Shown: positions 63,930-64,000 of the stretch, in pieces
Layout: every line of letters begins with the position of its first letter
Numbering within the stretch: position 1 is the stretch's first letter
Assembly: GCF_022179805.1 (NCBI RefSeq)
Contig: NZ_BPUO01000002.1
Location: forward strand, 62,001-126,000
Length of the DNA stretch: 64,000 nucleotides
Source of the DNA: Cupriavidus pauculus
GTDB taxonomy: Bacteria > Pseudomonadota > Gammaproteobacteria > Burkholderiales > Burkholderiaceae
Reading direction: 5' to 3'
Translations under genes and position numbers: made by a program
The notes under the pieces: model-generated
What the model saw: only the letters and a program-made list of their open reading frames with translations
Database searches by the model: none
What the model was told of the DNA's origin: nothing

Positions 63930-64000
63930 AGGCCTGTAGGCCGCCCGTCGAGCGGCCGCGGAAAGTCTGGGCTGATGCCGCGGCCCCGCACTGCGGAAGC
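63930..64000. other. Intergenic DNA upstream of pheA
   Basis: 71 nt to the window edge. No coding end of serC (the usual upstream neighbour) is recognisable. Contains short GC-rich repeats only. Confidence 0.4.

Overview
This is high-GC bacterial DNA whose gene content and order are those of a Burkholderiaceae betaproteobacterium, most like Cupriavidus/Ralstonia. Supporting blocks are hemF-nadD-rsfS-rlmH-maf-rng, rpsP-rimM-trmD-rplS, and pheA-hisC-tyrA-aroA followed by cmk-rpsA-ihfB-lapA-lapB-ugd-hldA-hldD. The genus is inferred from layout and protein sequence, not from a search. No rRNA, tRNA, CRISPR array, insertion sequence or prophage was seen.

Layout. 1-4.9 kb: a 5'-truncated hemF and a same-strand housekeeping run ending in RNase G. 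5.1-18.1 kb: a complete carbon-phosphorus (C-P) lyase phosphonate island in three transcription units: phnCDE plus a PhnZ-like HD gene (+), phnM-like/DUF1045/phnN (-), and phnGHIJKLM (+), with the regulator phnF between the last two. 18.3-25.8 kb: a cysteine-rich lipoprotein, an AhpD-like protein and lipopolysaccharide (LPS) core genes (waaC, msbA, an O-antigen ligase, two glycosyltransferases). 25.9-33.5 kb: dnaE, trhO, a Nudix hydrolase and the rpsP-rimM-trmD-rplS operon. 33.5-36.7 kb: small poorly known genes and a SplB-like radical SAM gene behind a LexA box. 36.7-47.4 kb: an Lrp-type regulator with divergent dadA, an acyl-CoA dehydrogenase with etfAB, the metNIQ importer, a deacetylase-family gene and mltB. 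47.5-64 kb: cysM, a uracil permease, a ComEA-like gene, LPS heptose genes, lapAB, ihfB, rpsA, cmk and the aromatic amino acid genes.

How the phosphonate genes fit together. PhnCDE imports phosphonate, PhnGHI(L) attaches it to ATP ribose, PhnM removes pyrophosphate, PhnJ (with PhnK) breaks the C-P bond, and PhnN completes recovery of ribose phosphate as PRPP. No metallo-beta-lactamase PhnP is present; a DUF1045 protein with two HxT motifs (2H phosphoesterase type) sits between phnM and phnN and could replace it. All three promoters carry candidate PhoB boxes built alike: two 7-mers 4 nt apart, then 10 nt, then a -10-like hexamer. Two of the three also carry GT-N-TA-N-AC operators of the kind bound by HutC-type GntR regulators such as PhnF. 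Import would then answer to phosphate starvation alone, and catabolism to starvation plus a PhnF signal.

Other points of interest are a ribosome-silencing factor with a histone H1-like 81-bp-repeat tail, a LexA box before a SplB-like radical SAM gene, a two-hairpin U-rich leader in front of metN with no ribosome-binding site, and a small family of CCCTCTCCC/GGGAGAGGG palindromes behind genes.
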